From positions 248,001-312,000 of the forward strand of contig CAWJOG010000010.1 of assembly GCA_963844435.1 (NCBI GenBank): DNA of 64,000 bases. The letters are read 5' to 3'. This DNA comes from JBDSLU01 sp963844435 (GTDB lineage Bacteria > Acidobacteriota > Vicinamibacteria > Vicinamibacterales > Vicinamibacteraceae). Within the stretch, counting starts at the first letter, position 1. Every line of letters starts with the position of its first letter. Made by a program: the position numbers and the translations under genes. Shown here piece by piece: positions 28,291-39,974 of this stretch. The notes beneath the pieces were generated by a model. That model made no database searches. It saw nothing but the letters and a program-made list of their open reading frames with translations, and was not told the DNA's origin.

Positions 28291-30156
28291 ATGCCCCGAT
28301 CTCTCCGCCTTTCCGCGCCGCATCGTCCGCCGCGCGTCTCCGCCGTCGCCGTCGCCCTGGCCGTCGTCTCAGCGCTCGGGATCTGGTACGCAACCGGCCT
28401 CGCGCAGTCGCCGACACCGTTCGGCATCCCGACGACGGCGCGCCCGCAGCCCGCCGCCGACATCGATACCGTGCCCGGCTCCCGCGCGCAGGGCTGGCTG
28501 GCGCAGGGGCGCTCCGAGGTGGTCGCCCGCCACGGCATCGTCGCGACCAGCGATCCGATCGCGAGCGAAGCCGGCCTCGAGATCCTGCGGCGGGGCGGCA
28601 ACGCGATCGACGCCGCCGTCGCGACCGGCGCGGTGCTCGACGTCACGTCGCAGAACGACACCGGCATCGGCGGCGATCTGTTCGCGCTCGTCTACGTCGC
28701 CAAGGACCGGAAGCTGTACGCCTTGAACTCGGCCGGCTGGGCGCCGGCCGGCTGGACGCCCGAGTTCTTCGCGAAGACCGTGGGCGTCAAGGCGATGCCC
28801 CTGACGGGCGTGAACGCGACGACGGTGCCGGGCGCGATCTCGGGCTACGACGCGCTGCTCACGCGGTTCGGGACGCTGACGTTCAAGGAGACGCTGGAAC
28901 GCGCGGCCCGCATCGCCGAGGAAGGCTGGGGCCAGGCGGAGCGGCGTCACGCCGACCTTCGCAGCGTGGTCGAGCCCTTGCGTGCTGACGCGGACTCGGC
29001 GGCCACGTTCCTGATCAACGGTGAGGCGCCGCCGCTCTACAGCGTCCTCCGCAACCCCGGCTTGGCAAAGGCGCTGCGCCTCCTGCAGCAGCAGGGCCGC
29101 GACGCCTTCTACTCGGGCGACATCGCCAGGACCATCGTCGCCAAGGTGAAGGCCGGCGGCGGCGTGATGACCCCCGCCGACCTCGCCGAGTTCCGGTCGG
29201 AGTGGGTCGATCCGATCTCGACGAACTACCACGGCTACGACGTGTTCCAGCTGCCGCCGCCCGGGCAGGGCTTCGCCGCGCTCGAGATGCTGAACCTCCT
29301 CGAGGTCTGCGTGCCGAAGCTGGGGCTGAACCTGTCGGCGCTCGGGCCGTCGAACCCGACCTACTGGCACCTGCTGGTCGAGGCCAAGAAGCTCGCCTAC
29401 GCGGATCTGCTCGCCAGGAATGGCGATCCGAAATTCGCCACCGTGCCGGTCGCCGAGCTGCTGTCGAAGGCGCATGCCGCGTCGCTCTGCGGCCGGATCG
29501 ATCCGGACAAGGCGGCACCCATCGCCGCGCCGGCCGTCGCCGATGGCGGCACCATCTACCTGACCACCGCCGATCGGTGGGGCAACATGGTGTCGCTGAT
29601 CCACAGCATCTACAGCGTCTACGGCAGCAAGACCACCGTGCCCGAATACGGGTTCATCCTGCACAATCGCGGCACCGCCTTCTCGCTCGATCCGGCGAGC
29701 CCGAACGTCGTCGCGCCGCGCAAGCGGCCGTTCCACTCGATCATCGCCGGCTTCGTGATGAAGGACGGCGCGCCGCTGATGACGTTCGGTAACATGGGCG
29801 GCACGGTGCAGCCCGAGACGCACGCGCAGCACATGGTGAACCTGATCGACCTGGGGATGAACGTGCAGATGACCGCCGACGCCGCGCGCTTCACGCATCT
29901 CCAGACGACGAACGTGCTGAGCCTCGAGCGCAACCTGTTCGACCGCGTCGGAGCGGCGCTGAAGGCGAAGGGCCACGACGTCCGCCCGGTGACCGGCGTC
30001 GCGGTCGGCGGCTATCAGGGCATCCTCTTCACCCGCGATCCCAACCTGCCGGCGCCGACGTTCGATGCGCGCTGGGCGGCGGACGATCGCCCGGTGAACG
30101 GCGTCTACCGCGCCGGGTCGGATCATCGCAAAGATGGACAGGCGGCGGGCTGGTGA
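28291..30156 (+). CDS. ggt: gamma-glutamyltransferase family protein (YwrD-like)
   Basis: This 621-residue protein is an N-terminal-nucleophile hydrolase of the gamma-glutamyltransferase family. After a membrane/signal segment (VSAVAVALAVVSALGIWYAT) the large subunit begins near ARHGIVATSDPIASEAGLEI, with NDTGIGGDLFALVY matching the SSGIGGG site. Self-cleavage is expected before Thr421 in DGGTIYLTTADRWGN, which would start the small subunit, and FGNMGGTVQPETHAQH supplies the oxyanion glycines. Because the residues after the nucleophile are I-Y rather than T-H, it resembles the YwrD-like branch more than classical glutathione-cleaving GGT. Its substrate is therefore uncertain. GTG of the next gene overlaps its stop. 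Confidence 0.88.
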   Translation: MPRSLRLSAPHRPPRVSAVAVALAVVSALGIWYATGLAQSPTPFGIPTTARPQPAADIDTVPGSRAQGWLAQGRSEVVARHGIVATSDPIASEAGLEILRRGGNAIDAAVATGAVLDVTSQNDTGIGGDLFALVYVAKDRKLYALNSAGWAPAGWTPEFFAKTVGVKAMPLTGVNATTVPGAISGYDALLTRFGTLTFKETLERAARIAEEGWGQAERRHADLRSVVEPLRADADSAATFLINGEAPPLYSVLRNPGLAKALRLLQQQGRDAFYSGDIARTIVAKVKAGGGVMTPADLAEFRSEWVDPISTNYHGYDVFQLPPPGQGFAALEMLNLLEVCVPKLGLNLSALGPSNPTYWHLLVEAKKLAYADLLARNGDPKFATVPVAELLSKAHAASLCGRIDPDKAAPIAAPAVADGGTIYLTTADRWGNMVSLIHSIYSVYGSKTTVPEYGFILHNRGTAFSLDPASPNVVAPRKRPFHSIIAGFVMKDGAPLMTFGNMGGTVQPETHAQHMVNLIDLGMNVQMTADAARFTHLQTTNVLSLERNLFDRVGAALKAKGHDVRPVTGVAVGGYQGILFTRDPNLPAPTFDARWAADDRPVNGVYRAGSDHRKDGQAAGW

Positions 30157-31060
30157 ACGCCCGCCTCGTCCTGGCCGCTTGCTTCGTCGCTACCGTCGGC
30201 ACCGCCCCGGCCCTCGCGGAACAGCTGCCGGTCGACGGCCACGCCGCCTTCTCGTCGCGGCCGTACGCGAAGCTGTTCGCGCCGCCGCGCGCGCTGCCGT
30301 CGCTGATCGCAGGCGGCCGCCCAGGCGCCGACACCGCCGGAGCCGCGCCACACCGGGATCGCCGCGCTCATCCGGACCACCGGCAGCGATTTCGTCGCCT
30401 TCCCCAAGCGCCGATCGACGTGGGCGATCCTGGGCATCGGCGCGGCGGCGGCGTTGGCGGTGCATCCGTTCGACGACGAGATCAACGCCTACGCGATAGA
30501 GGCGGACGGCCTGCGGACGTTCCTGAAGCCCGGCAAGTACCTGGGCTACATGTGGGTGCAGGGCGGGGCGGCGGTCGGCCTCTACGTGATCGGCCGCTAT
30601 GCGATGGAGCCGGACATCCCCGGCACCCACACGAACACGGTGTCGCACCTGGGGTTCGACCTGCTGCGGGCCAACATGCGTCACCTCGGCGTTCACCTAC
30701 GGCATCAAGTACGCGGCGCGGCGTGACCGGCCGACCGGCGAGTGCTGCTCCTTCCCATCCGGGCACGCCTCGGTCACCTTCGCCACGGCCGCGGTGCTGG
30801 AGCGCCACTTCGGTTATCGCGCCAGCTGGCCGATGTTCGCCGTCGCCGGCTACGTGGCGGCCAGCCGCATCACGGACAACCGCCACTTCATGAGCGACGT
30901 GCTGTTCGGGGCGGCGCTGGGGATGGCCTCCGGATGGACCGTCGTCGGCCGGCACGGCCGGGAAGACTTCACTCTCGTCCCCACGCCGATCCGCGGCGGG
31001 GTCATGCTCGCCGGCTCCTGGTCGCCGCAGCCCCGGGGCGCGCGCGCCGCCAGACGCTAA
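30153..31060 (+). CDS. PAP2-family membrane phosphatase (frame broken)
   Basis: This is a PAP2 (acid phosphatase/vanadium haloperoxidase superfamily) protein of about 300 residues. It starts at GTG 30153, overlapping the GGT stop, with a signal peptide VLAACFVATVGTAPALA. The three catalytic motifs are all present: KYAARRDRP (C1), SFPSGHASVTFAT (C2, catalytic His) and SRITDNRHFMSDVLFG (C3). Frame breaks lie near 30345 and 30695, the latter just before motif C1. The likely role is dephosphorylation of lipid phosphates, such as undecaprenyl pyrophosphate or phosphatidate, at the outer face of the inner membrane. The exact substrate cannot be read from the sequence. Confidence 0.87.
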
Positions 31061-31093
31061 ATCCTGCGGCTCGGCGACTCGCGCCGGCCGAGC

Positions 31094-31136
31094 ACCGTTC
31101 TCCGGCGAACGGTGGCAACTCCGGCGGGCCGGAGTT
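31094..31136 (+). terminator. two tandem stem-loops after the PAP2 gene
   Basis: Two adjacent hairpins follow the PAP2 stop: ACCGTTC/GAACGGT around a 6-base loop (31094-31113) and AACTCCGG/CCGGAGTT around CGGG (31117-31136). They stand 33-76 bp after the stop and 150 bp before the mscS start, so they plausibly end the upstream transcript. No U-run follows. Confidence 0.5.
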
Positions 31137-31286
31137 CCGGCGGGCCGCGCAACGGCGCAGCGTGGCCACCCGGCGCGGACAAGTCGTTTCCCTGGCGCAG
31201 TTCCGGTCATGTGCCGCGCCTGGGCCGCCGGGGAATACGGCTTGCTCCTCTACGGCTCGCACAAGGAAGGGGAACGAGTCATCAGT

Positions 31287-32916
31287 ATGTCCAGGCGAAT
31301 CCGGGGACTGTTGCTGGCGGTCGTCGCCGTACTCGCGGCGGACGGACGGCTGCAGGCACAGGCACCCACTCCCGCGTCGGCAGAGGTCGACGTCGCAACG
31401 GCACCGGTCGAGATCGACGGCAACGTCCTCTTTCGGCTGCGCGGCGTGTCCTCGTTCCCGGCCGCTGAGCGCGCCCGGCTCGTCACCGACCGCATCGTCG
31501 CGGCGGCCGCCGATCCCGCCGCGTCGGTGGACGGGCTTCGCGTCGTCGAGGGCGACATCGCCGCGGAGATCGCGCTCGGCGACCAGCCGCTCCTGAGGAT
31601 CCTCGATGCCGACGCGGCACTCGAGCAGGTCCGACGCGGCGAGCTCGCGCGCGCCCACATGGTCCGGGTGCGTCAGGCGATCGTCGACTATCGCGCGGCC
31701 CGCACGCGCGACGCGAGGGTAGGGAACGGAATCACCTCGCTCGTCGCGACCCTCGTCCTCGCGCTCGGCATCGGGCTGGTCTTGTGGCTCTGGCGCCGCC
31801 TGGACGTGCTGATGATCGCGCGCATGGACCGGCACGTCCAGACTGTCGGCATCCAGTCGTTCGAGGTGGTGCGCGCGGACCAGATACGGGCCGCGCTGAG
31901 AAACGGCGTCCTCGGACTCCGGACCGTCGTCATCCTCGTCGGGATCCTGGTGTATGTGGGATACCTGCTCGCGGTGTGGCCCGCGACGCGCGGTCTGTCG
32001 CGCGACATCGTCGGCTTCGCGCTCTCGCCGCTCGACGTGATCGGCCAGGGCATCGTCGCGAACGTCCCCAGCCTCGTCTTCCTGGTGGTGCTCTTCTTCG
32101 TCATTCGGCTGGTGCTCAGGCTCGTCCGCCTGTTCTTCGAGACAGTCGGCCGCGGCACGGTGAAGCTCGCGAATTTCGACGCGGACTGGGCGGAGCCGAC
32201 CTACAAGATCGCCCGGATCGCCATCATCGCGTTCGGGCTGATCGTCGCCTATCCCTACATCCCGGGTTCGGAGTCGGATGCGTTCAAGGGCGTCTCGCTC
32301 TTCATCGGCATCGTCTTCTCGCTGGGGTCCTCGTCCGCGATCTCGAACATCATCGCCGGCTACATGATGACCTACCGCCGCGCCTTCAAGGTCGGCGACC
32401 GCGTGAAGATCGGCGACGCCATGGGCGACGTGATCGAGATGCGGCTGCAGGTCACGCACCTCAAGACGTTCAAGAACGAGGAGATCGTCATCCCCAACTC
32501 GCAGATCCTGGCGGGTGACGTCATCAACTACAGCTCGTTCGTCAAGACGCAGGGTCTGATCCTCTACACGGAGGTCGGGATCGGCTACGAGACGCCGTGG
32601 CGGCAGGTCGAAGCGATGCTCCTCGAGGCGGCCGGCCGCTGCGAGCTGCCCTCGGGCGAACCGCCCCGCGCCTTCGTGCGGCTGAAGAAGCTGGCCGACT
32701 TCGCCGTGACCTACGAGGTGAACGTCTACTGCACCGACATCACAGGCGATGCTGCCGATGTACACGGCCCTGCACCGTCACATCCTCGACGTCTTCAACG
32801 AGTACGGTGTCCAGATCATGACGCCCGCCTACGAAGGCGATCCCGAGCAGCCGAAAATCGTGCCGCCCAAGGACTGGTTCACCGCCCCCGCGGTCGCGCC
32901 GTCCAGGGTGCCTTGA
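31287..32916 (+). CDS. MscS-family mechanosensitive channel (one frame break near the 3' end)
   Basis: This protein of about 540 residues starts with a signal peptide (GLLLAVVAVLAADGRLQA) and a periplasmic domain of about 130 residues. Membrane segments follow: SLVATLVLALGIGLVLWLW, TVVILVGILVYVGYLLAVW, VFLVVLFFVIRLVLRLVRLF and IAIIAFGLIVAYPYI. The MscS core is unmistakable: pore helix FSLGSSSAISNIIAGYMM followed by RRAFKVGDRVKIGDAMGDV and HLKTFKNEEIVIPNSQILAG, then a C-terminal domain. A frame break near 32748 joins VNVYCTD to MLPMYTALHRHILDVF; without correction the frame would run falsely into the GAPDH gene. Channels of this kind release solutes on osmotic downshock. It heads the glycogen-glycolysis cluster on the same strand. 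Confidence 0.9.
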
Positions 32917-32945
32917 GCCCGCGAACCCACATCAGGAGACACATC

Positions 32946-33941
32946 ATGAGCAGGATCGCCATCCACGGGTTCGGCCGCATCGGGCGGTCGTTGATGAAGG
33001 TCGCGCTGAAGGACGGGTTGTTCGTCCCCGTCTCGATCTCCGACATCAAGGACCTCGGGACCCTGGCCGCCCTGTTCGAGGTCGATTCGAACTACGGCCG
33101 CTGGTCGGAGCCCGTCGCCACGAAGGACGGCGGCTTCTCGATCGGCGGCCGGGACATCGCCTACGTCGACTCGATGAAGAGCCTGCCCGACTGGAAGGCG
33201 CTCGGCGTCGACCTGGTCATCGACTGCACCGGGCGGGCCAGCACCCGCGCCGGGGCCCAGGCCCATCTCGACGCCGGCGCCCGGCGCGTGCTCGTGAGCG
33301 CGCCGAGCAAGACGCAGGACGACTGCGACGCCGTGCTGCTGCCGGGCATCAACCTCGAGACCTACGATCCGGGCAAGCACAAGATCATCAGCATGGCGAG
33401 CTGCACGACCAACGCGCTCGCCCCGGTGGTCAAGGTCGTGATCGAGAACTTCGGCATCAGGCACGGCCTGTTCTCGACGGTCCACGCCTACACCAACACG
33501 CAGTCGCTGACCGATCAGCCGATGAAGGATCGCCGCGATTCGTGGGCCGCGACCGAGAACATCATCCCGTCGTCGTCCGGCGCCGCGCGCGCGCTCGCCT
33601 TCATCTGGAAGGGGCTCAAGATCTCGGGCAAGGCCTACCGGGTGCCCATGCGCACCGGCAGCATCGCGGAGCTGAACCTGCTGACCGAGCGTCCGGCGAC
33701 CGTCGACGCGGTCAACGACGCCTTCCGCAAGGCCGCCGGAACGGCTCCCCTCAAAGGCGTGATGGCCGTCCTCGAGGACGAATGGGCGTCGTCCCGCATC
33801 CTCGGCGATCCGCACTCGTCGCTCGTCGACCTGCCGCTCACCGCGGTCCAGGGAGACCTGCTGTCCGTTGCCGCCTGGTACGACAACGAGATGGGGTACG
33901 CCACCCGCCTCGCCGAGACTGCGGCGCGCCTCGCCCAGTAA
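32946..33941 (+). CDS. gap: glyceraldehyde-3-phosphate dehydrogenase, type I
   Basis: This intact 331-residue protein has the NAD-binding start RIAIHGFGRIGRSLMKVALK, the catalytic cysteine at residue 153 within SMASCTTNALAP, the base in HAYTNTQSLTD, the phosphate site SSSGAARALAFIWKGL, and the C-terminal WYDNEMGYATRLAETA. An aspartate after the second strand (SISDIKDLGTLAALFE) favours NAD over NADP. It departs from the consensus at two places near the catalytic Cys (S-M-A-S rather than S-N-A-S, and T-N-A-L rather than T-N-C-L). AGGAG at 32934-32938 is the ribosome binding site. It converts glyceraldehyde 3-phosphate to 1,3-bisphosphoglycerate and is followed 14 bp later by the aldolase gene. 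Confidence 0.92.
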   Translation: MSRIAIHGFGRIGRSLMKVALKDGLFVPVSISDIKDLGTLAALFEVDSNYGRWSEPVATKDGGFSIGGRDIAYVDSMKSLPDWKALGVDLVIDCTGRASTRAGAQAHLDAGARRVLVSAPSKTQDDCDAVLLPGINLETYDPGKHKIISMASCTTNALAPVVKVVIENFGIRHGLFSTVHAYTNTQSLTDQPMKDRRDSWAATENIIPSSSGAARALAFIWKGLKISGKAYRVPMRTGSIAELNLLTERPATVDAVNDAFRKAAGTAPLKGVMAVLEDEWASSRILGDPHSSLVDLPLTAVQGDLLSVAAWYDNEMGYATRLAETAARLAQ

Positions 33942-33955
33942 GCACGGAGGTCGTC

Positions 33956-34982
33956 ATGCCGGTCGTCGACCACGCCAAGTATCGCGAGATGCTCGACCGG
34001 GCGCACCGTGGATCGTTCGCCTATCCGGCGGTCAACGTGACGTCCCTGACGACAGCGAACGCCGTGCTGAAGGGGCTGGCCGAGAGCAAGAGCGACGGCA
34101 TCATCCAGGTCTCGACCGGCGGGGGCGCGTTCGCCTCGGGCACGTCGGTGAAGGACATGGCGCTCGGCGCCATCTCGATTGCCGAACACGTCCACCGGGC
34201 GGCGGCGCGGTATCCGATCTACGTGGCGCTCCACACCGATCACTGCCAGGCGGACAAGCTGCAGACGTTCGTCCTGCCGCTCGTCGAGGAAACCGAACGG
34301 CGGCGGGCCGCCGGCCAGCCGAACCTGTTCAACGGGCATATGTTCGACGGCAGCGCCCTCCCGCTCGCGGAGAACCTCGACATCGCCCTGACGCTCCTCG
34401 ACCGCTTCACGAAGGACGAGTTGATCCTCGAGATCGAAGTCGGGGTGGTTGGCGGCGAGGAAGACGGCATCACCGCCAGCGCCTCCGCGAAGCTCTATAC
34501 GACGCCCGAGGACACCCTGGAAGTGGCGCGCCGTCTCAGGTCCGGTGCCCGGCGCCCGCTACCTCCTGGCGGCGACGTTCGGCAACGTGCATGGCGTCTA
34601 CAAGCCGGGGTCGGTGAAGCTCAAGCCCTCGATTCTCAGGGACTGCCAGGACGCCGTCGTCGCCGCGCTCGGCGAGGCGGCGCGGTTCTGGCTCGTATTC
34701 CACGGCGGCTCGGGATCGGACCTGCGGGACATCCACGAGGCGCTCGGCTACGGCGTCGTGAAGATGAACGTCGACACGGACATGCAGTACGCCTTCAGCC
34801 GCGCCATCGCCGGCCACTTCTTCAAGAACTACGACGGCGTCCTGAAGGTGGACGCCGAGGTCGGCGACAAGAAGGCCTACGATCCGCGCACCTACCTGGC
34901 CCTCGCCGAGCAGTCGATGTCGGTTCGCGTGCGTCAGGCGGCCGTGGACCTGCGGTCCGCGGGTCAGACGATGATGGCGTGA
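33956..34982 (+). CDS. fba: class II fructose-bisphosphate aldolase (one frame break)
   Basis: This zinc-dependent aldolase has about 341 residues. Motifs include FAYPAVNVTSLTTANAVLKG, the zinc-ligand region YVALHTDHCQADKL, NGHMFDGSALPLAEN, EIEVGVVGGEEDGI, then in a second frame AATFGNVHGVYKPGSVKL, LVFHGGSGSDLRDIHEALG and VVKMNVDTDMQYAF. The break is near 34547, in a run of alternating G and C. The long form and the VVGGEEDG loop match the E. coli-type class IIa enzymes. It splits fructose 1,6-bisphosphate into the two triose phosphates. CGGAGG at 33945-33950 provides the ribosome binding site, and the 14-bp gap to gap indicates co-transcription. Confidence 0.92.
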
Positions 34983-35111
34983 CGTGCGCGAACGGGGATC
35001 GTCGTTTGCAACGCTACCCGGCGCGCGGCCCCTGGCCAGATGAACGACGACAGGAAACGTGGGAACAGGCGCAATCAAGCCTCACCGGCGTGACTGACGC
35101 GACGGACGGGC

Positions 35112-35146
35112 CCACGGTCCGGCGGAGGTACTCCGACAGACCGTGG
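35112..35146 (+). other. nested stem-loop in the leader of glgP
   Basis: In the 215-bp gap between fba and glgP, an outer 8-bp stem CCACGGTC (35112-35119) and GACCGTGG (35139-35146) encloses an inner 5-bp stem CGGAG (35123-35127) and CTCCG (35131-35135) around the loop GTA. It could be a regulatory leader structure or a processing/termination signal. The rest of the gap shows no coding potential that I can recognise. Confidence 0.4.
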
Positions 35147-35197
35147 CCTCGATGGGGCATACGGCCGGCCGTTGGCTGGCTCGCGGACGGGAGCCTC

Positions 35198-37709
<2,512 letters not shown>

Positions 37710-37729
<20 letters not shown>

Positions 37730-39974
37730 CGCCAAGGCGCCGATCGTGACGCGTAAAGCTCCATCCGACCGGCCCGGAGCGGGCGCGCAGGCGATCGCGG
37801 CGGGAGGCCCCGCGCCGCTCGGCGCGACGGTCGGCGCCGGCGGCGTCAACTTCAGCGTGTTCGCCAAGCGGGCCGATCGCCTCGAGGTGCTCCTCTACGA
37901 CCACGTGGATGCGACGACGCCGGCGCGGGTGATTCCGCTCGACGCGGCGGCCCATCGGAGCTACCACTACTGGCACGCGTTCGTGCCGGATCTCGGGCCG
38001 GGGCAACTCTATGCCTTCCGCGCGCACGGGCCGTTCGCCCCCGAGAAAGGGCGCCGGTTCGACGGCGACAAGGTGCTCCTCGATCCGTATGGCCTCGCCA
38101 TCGCCGTACCCGCCGGGTACTCGCGTGACGCCGCCAGCCGGCCGGGCGACAACAGCGCCGCGGCGATGAAGAGCGTCGTGGCCGATCCGCGGAGCTACGA
38201 CTGGGAGGGCGATGCGCTGGTTCGACGGCCGTGGGCCGAAACCGTCATCTACGAGATGCACGTCGCCGGCTTCACCCGGCACGCCAGTTCCGGCGTCGCG
38301 GAAGCGAAGCGCGGCACCTACGCCGGGCTGATCGAGAAGATTCCCTACCTCCAGGACCTCGGCGTGACGGCCGTCGAGCTCCTGCCGGTGTTCCAGTTCG
38401 ACCCGCTCCACGCGCCGAACGGCGTGAACTACTGGGGCTACCAGCCGATCTCGTACTTCGCGCCGCATCACGCCTTCAGCTCGCAGCCGGAGCCGCTGGC
38501 GGTGCTCGACGAGTTCCGCGACATGGTCAAGGCGCTGCACCGCGCCGGCATCGAAGTCATCCTGGACGTCGTCTACAACCACACCGCCGAAGGCGGGCAG
38601 GACGGCCCGACGATCTCCTACAAGGGGCTGGCCAACGACACGTATTACATCCTCGAGAAGGACCGTTCGCGCTACGCCGACTTCACGGGCTGCGCCAACA
38701 CGCTCAACGCCAACCAGTCGATCGTGCGGCGGCTGATCCTCGACAGCCTCCGCTACTGGGTGACGGAGATGCACGTCGACGGCTTCCGCTTCGACCTCGC
38801 GTCCATCCTCTCGCGCGACGAGAACGGCCAGCCGCTGCCGAGCCCGCCGATCCTCTGGGATATCGAATCGGATCCGCTGCTGGCCGGCACGAAGCTGATC
38901 GCCGAGGCGTGGGATGCCGCCGGACTCTACCAGGTCGGGACCTTCGTCGGCGACGCCTGGCAGGAGTGGAACGGCCGGTTCCGCGACGACGTCCGGAGCT
39001 TCGTCCGGGGCGACAACGGCACCGTCTCCGCCCTCGCGAGCAAGCTCGTGGGCAGCCCGGACGTCTACGGCCACAAGGAGCGCGAAGTCGAGCACAGCAT
39101 CAACTTCGTCACCTGCCACGACGGCTTCACCCTGAACGACCTCGTCTCGTACAACGACAAGCACAACCTGGCCAACGGCGAGGACAACCGGGACGGCGCG
39201 GGCGACAACCGGAGCTGGAACTGCGGCGTCGAAGGGCCGACCGACGATCCGGCGATCGACGCGCTGCGCAACCGCCAGAGCAAGAACCTCCTCGCGATCA
39301 ATCTCCTGGCCGCCGGCACGCCGATGCTCACGATGGGCGACGAAGTGCGCCGCACCCAGCAGGGCAACAACAACGCCTATTGTCAGGACAACGACATCAG
39401 CTGGTTCGACTGGCGCCTGCTCGATCGTCACGCCGACCTCCATCGTTTCGTACGGCTCCTCAACGCGTATCGCCAGCGGGAGACGGCGGGAGCAACCGCA
39501 AGCCTCACGCAGCTCATCGAACGGGCCAGGATCCGGTGGAGCGGCGTCGATCTCGACCGCCCGGACTGGAGCGACCACTCGCACACGCTGGCCGTCACGC
39601 TGGAAAGCCAGCGCGGCCTCTTCCTGGTGCACGCGATCTTCAACGCGTATTGGGAGCCGCTCGCCTTCGAGCTGCCGCCGGCACCGACGGGTGAGCACGT
39701 CTGGCGGCGCTGCATCGACACGGCGCTGGCCTCGCCCGACGACATCTGCCCCATCGCCGAGGCGTCCGCGGTCACCGGCGCCCGCTACGTGGCGCAGCCG
39801 CGGTCGGTCGTCGTGCTCGCGCTGGGGCTCGGGACCACGGATGTCACGACGCCCCGGGGGCCCGCGCGCGCTCCCACGAGCCTGACTGGAGGCAGTGATG
39901 CCGATCGCAGGCGCGGCGAGCCCCACCGCGGACGGCGGCCGCAGCCTCGACTTCACGATCGCGCGGCTCGGTGA
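37710..39974 (+). CDS. glgX: glycogen debranching enzyme GlgX (isoamylase type)
   Basis: This 754-residue GH13 enzyme hydrolyses alpha-1,6 branches left by the phosphorylase. It has the N-terminal CBM48-like domain (GATVGAGGVNFSVFAKRA), then VIYEMHVAGFTRH, region I DVVYNHTAEGG, the nucleophile in VDGFRFDLASIL, the acid/base in LIAEAWDAAGLYQVG, the transition-state His/Asp in VTCHDGFTLNDLVSYN, and TPMLTMGDEVRRTQQGNNNA with QDNDISWFDW. GTG 37710 or GTG 37713 both suit GAGG at 37701-37704. The last 25 residues overlap the phosphofructokinase start by 77 bp and look unlike family sequence (DADRRRGEPHRG), so the authentic end may be slightly upstream or altered by an indel. Confidence 0.93.

Noticed and set aside
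31209..33941. A single long frame apparently fusing the MscS channel to GAPDH
   Set aside because: The joining segment (about 32748-32940) is non-family sequence, and a one-base correction restores both the MscS C-terminus with its own stop at 32916 and the GAPDH start with its ribosome binding site.
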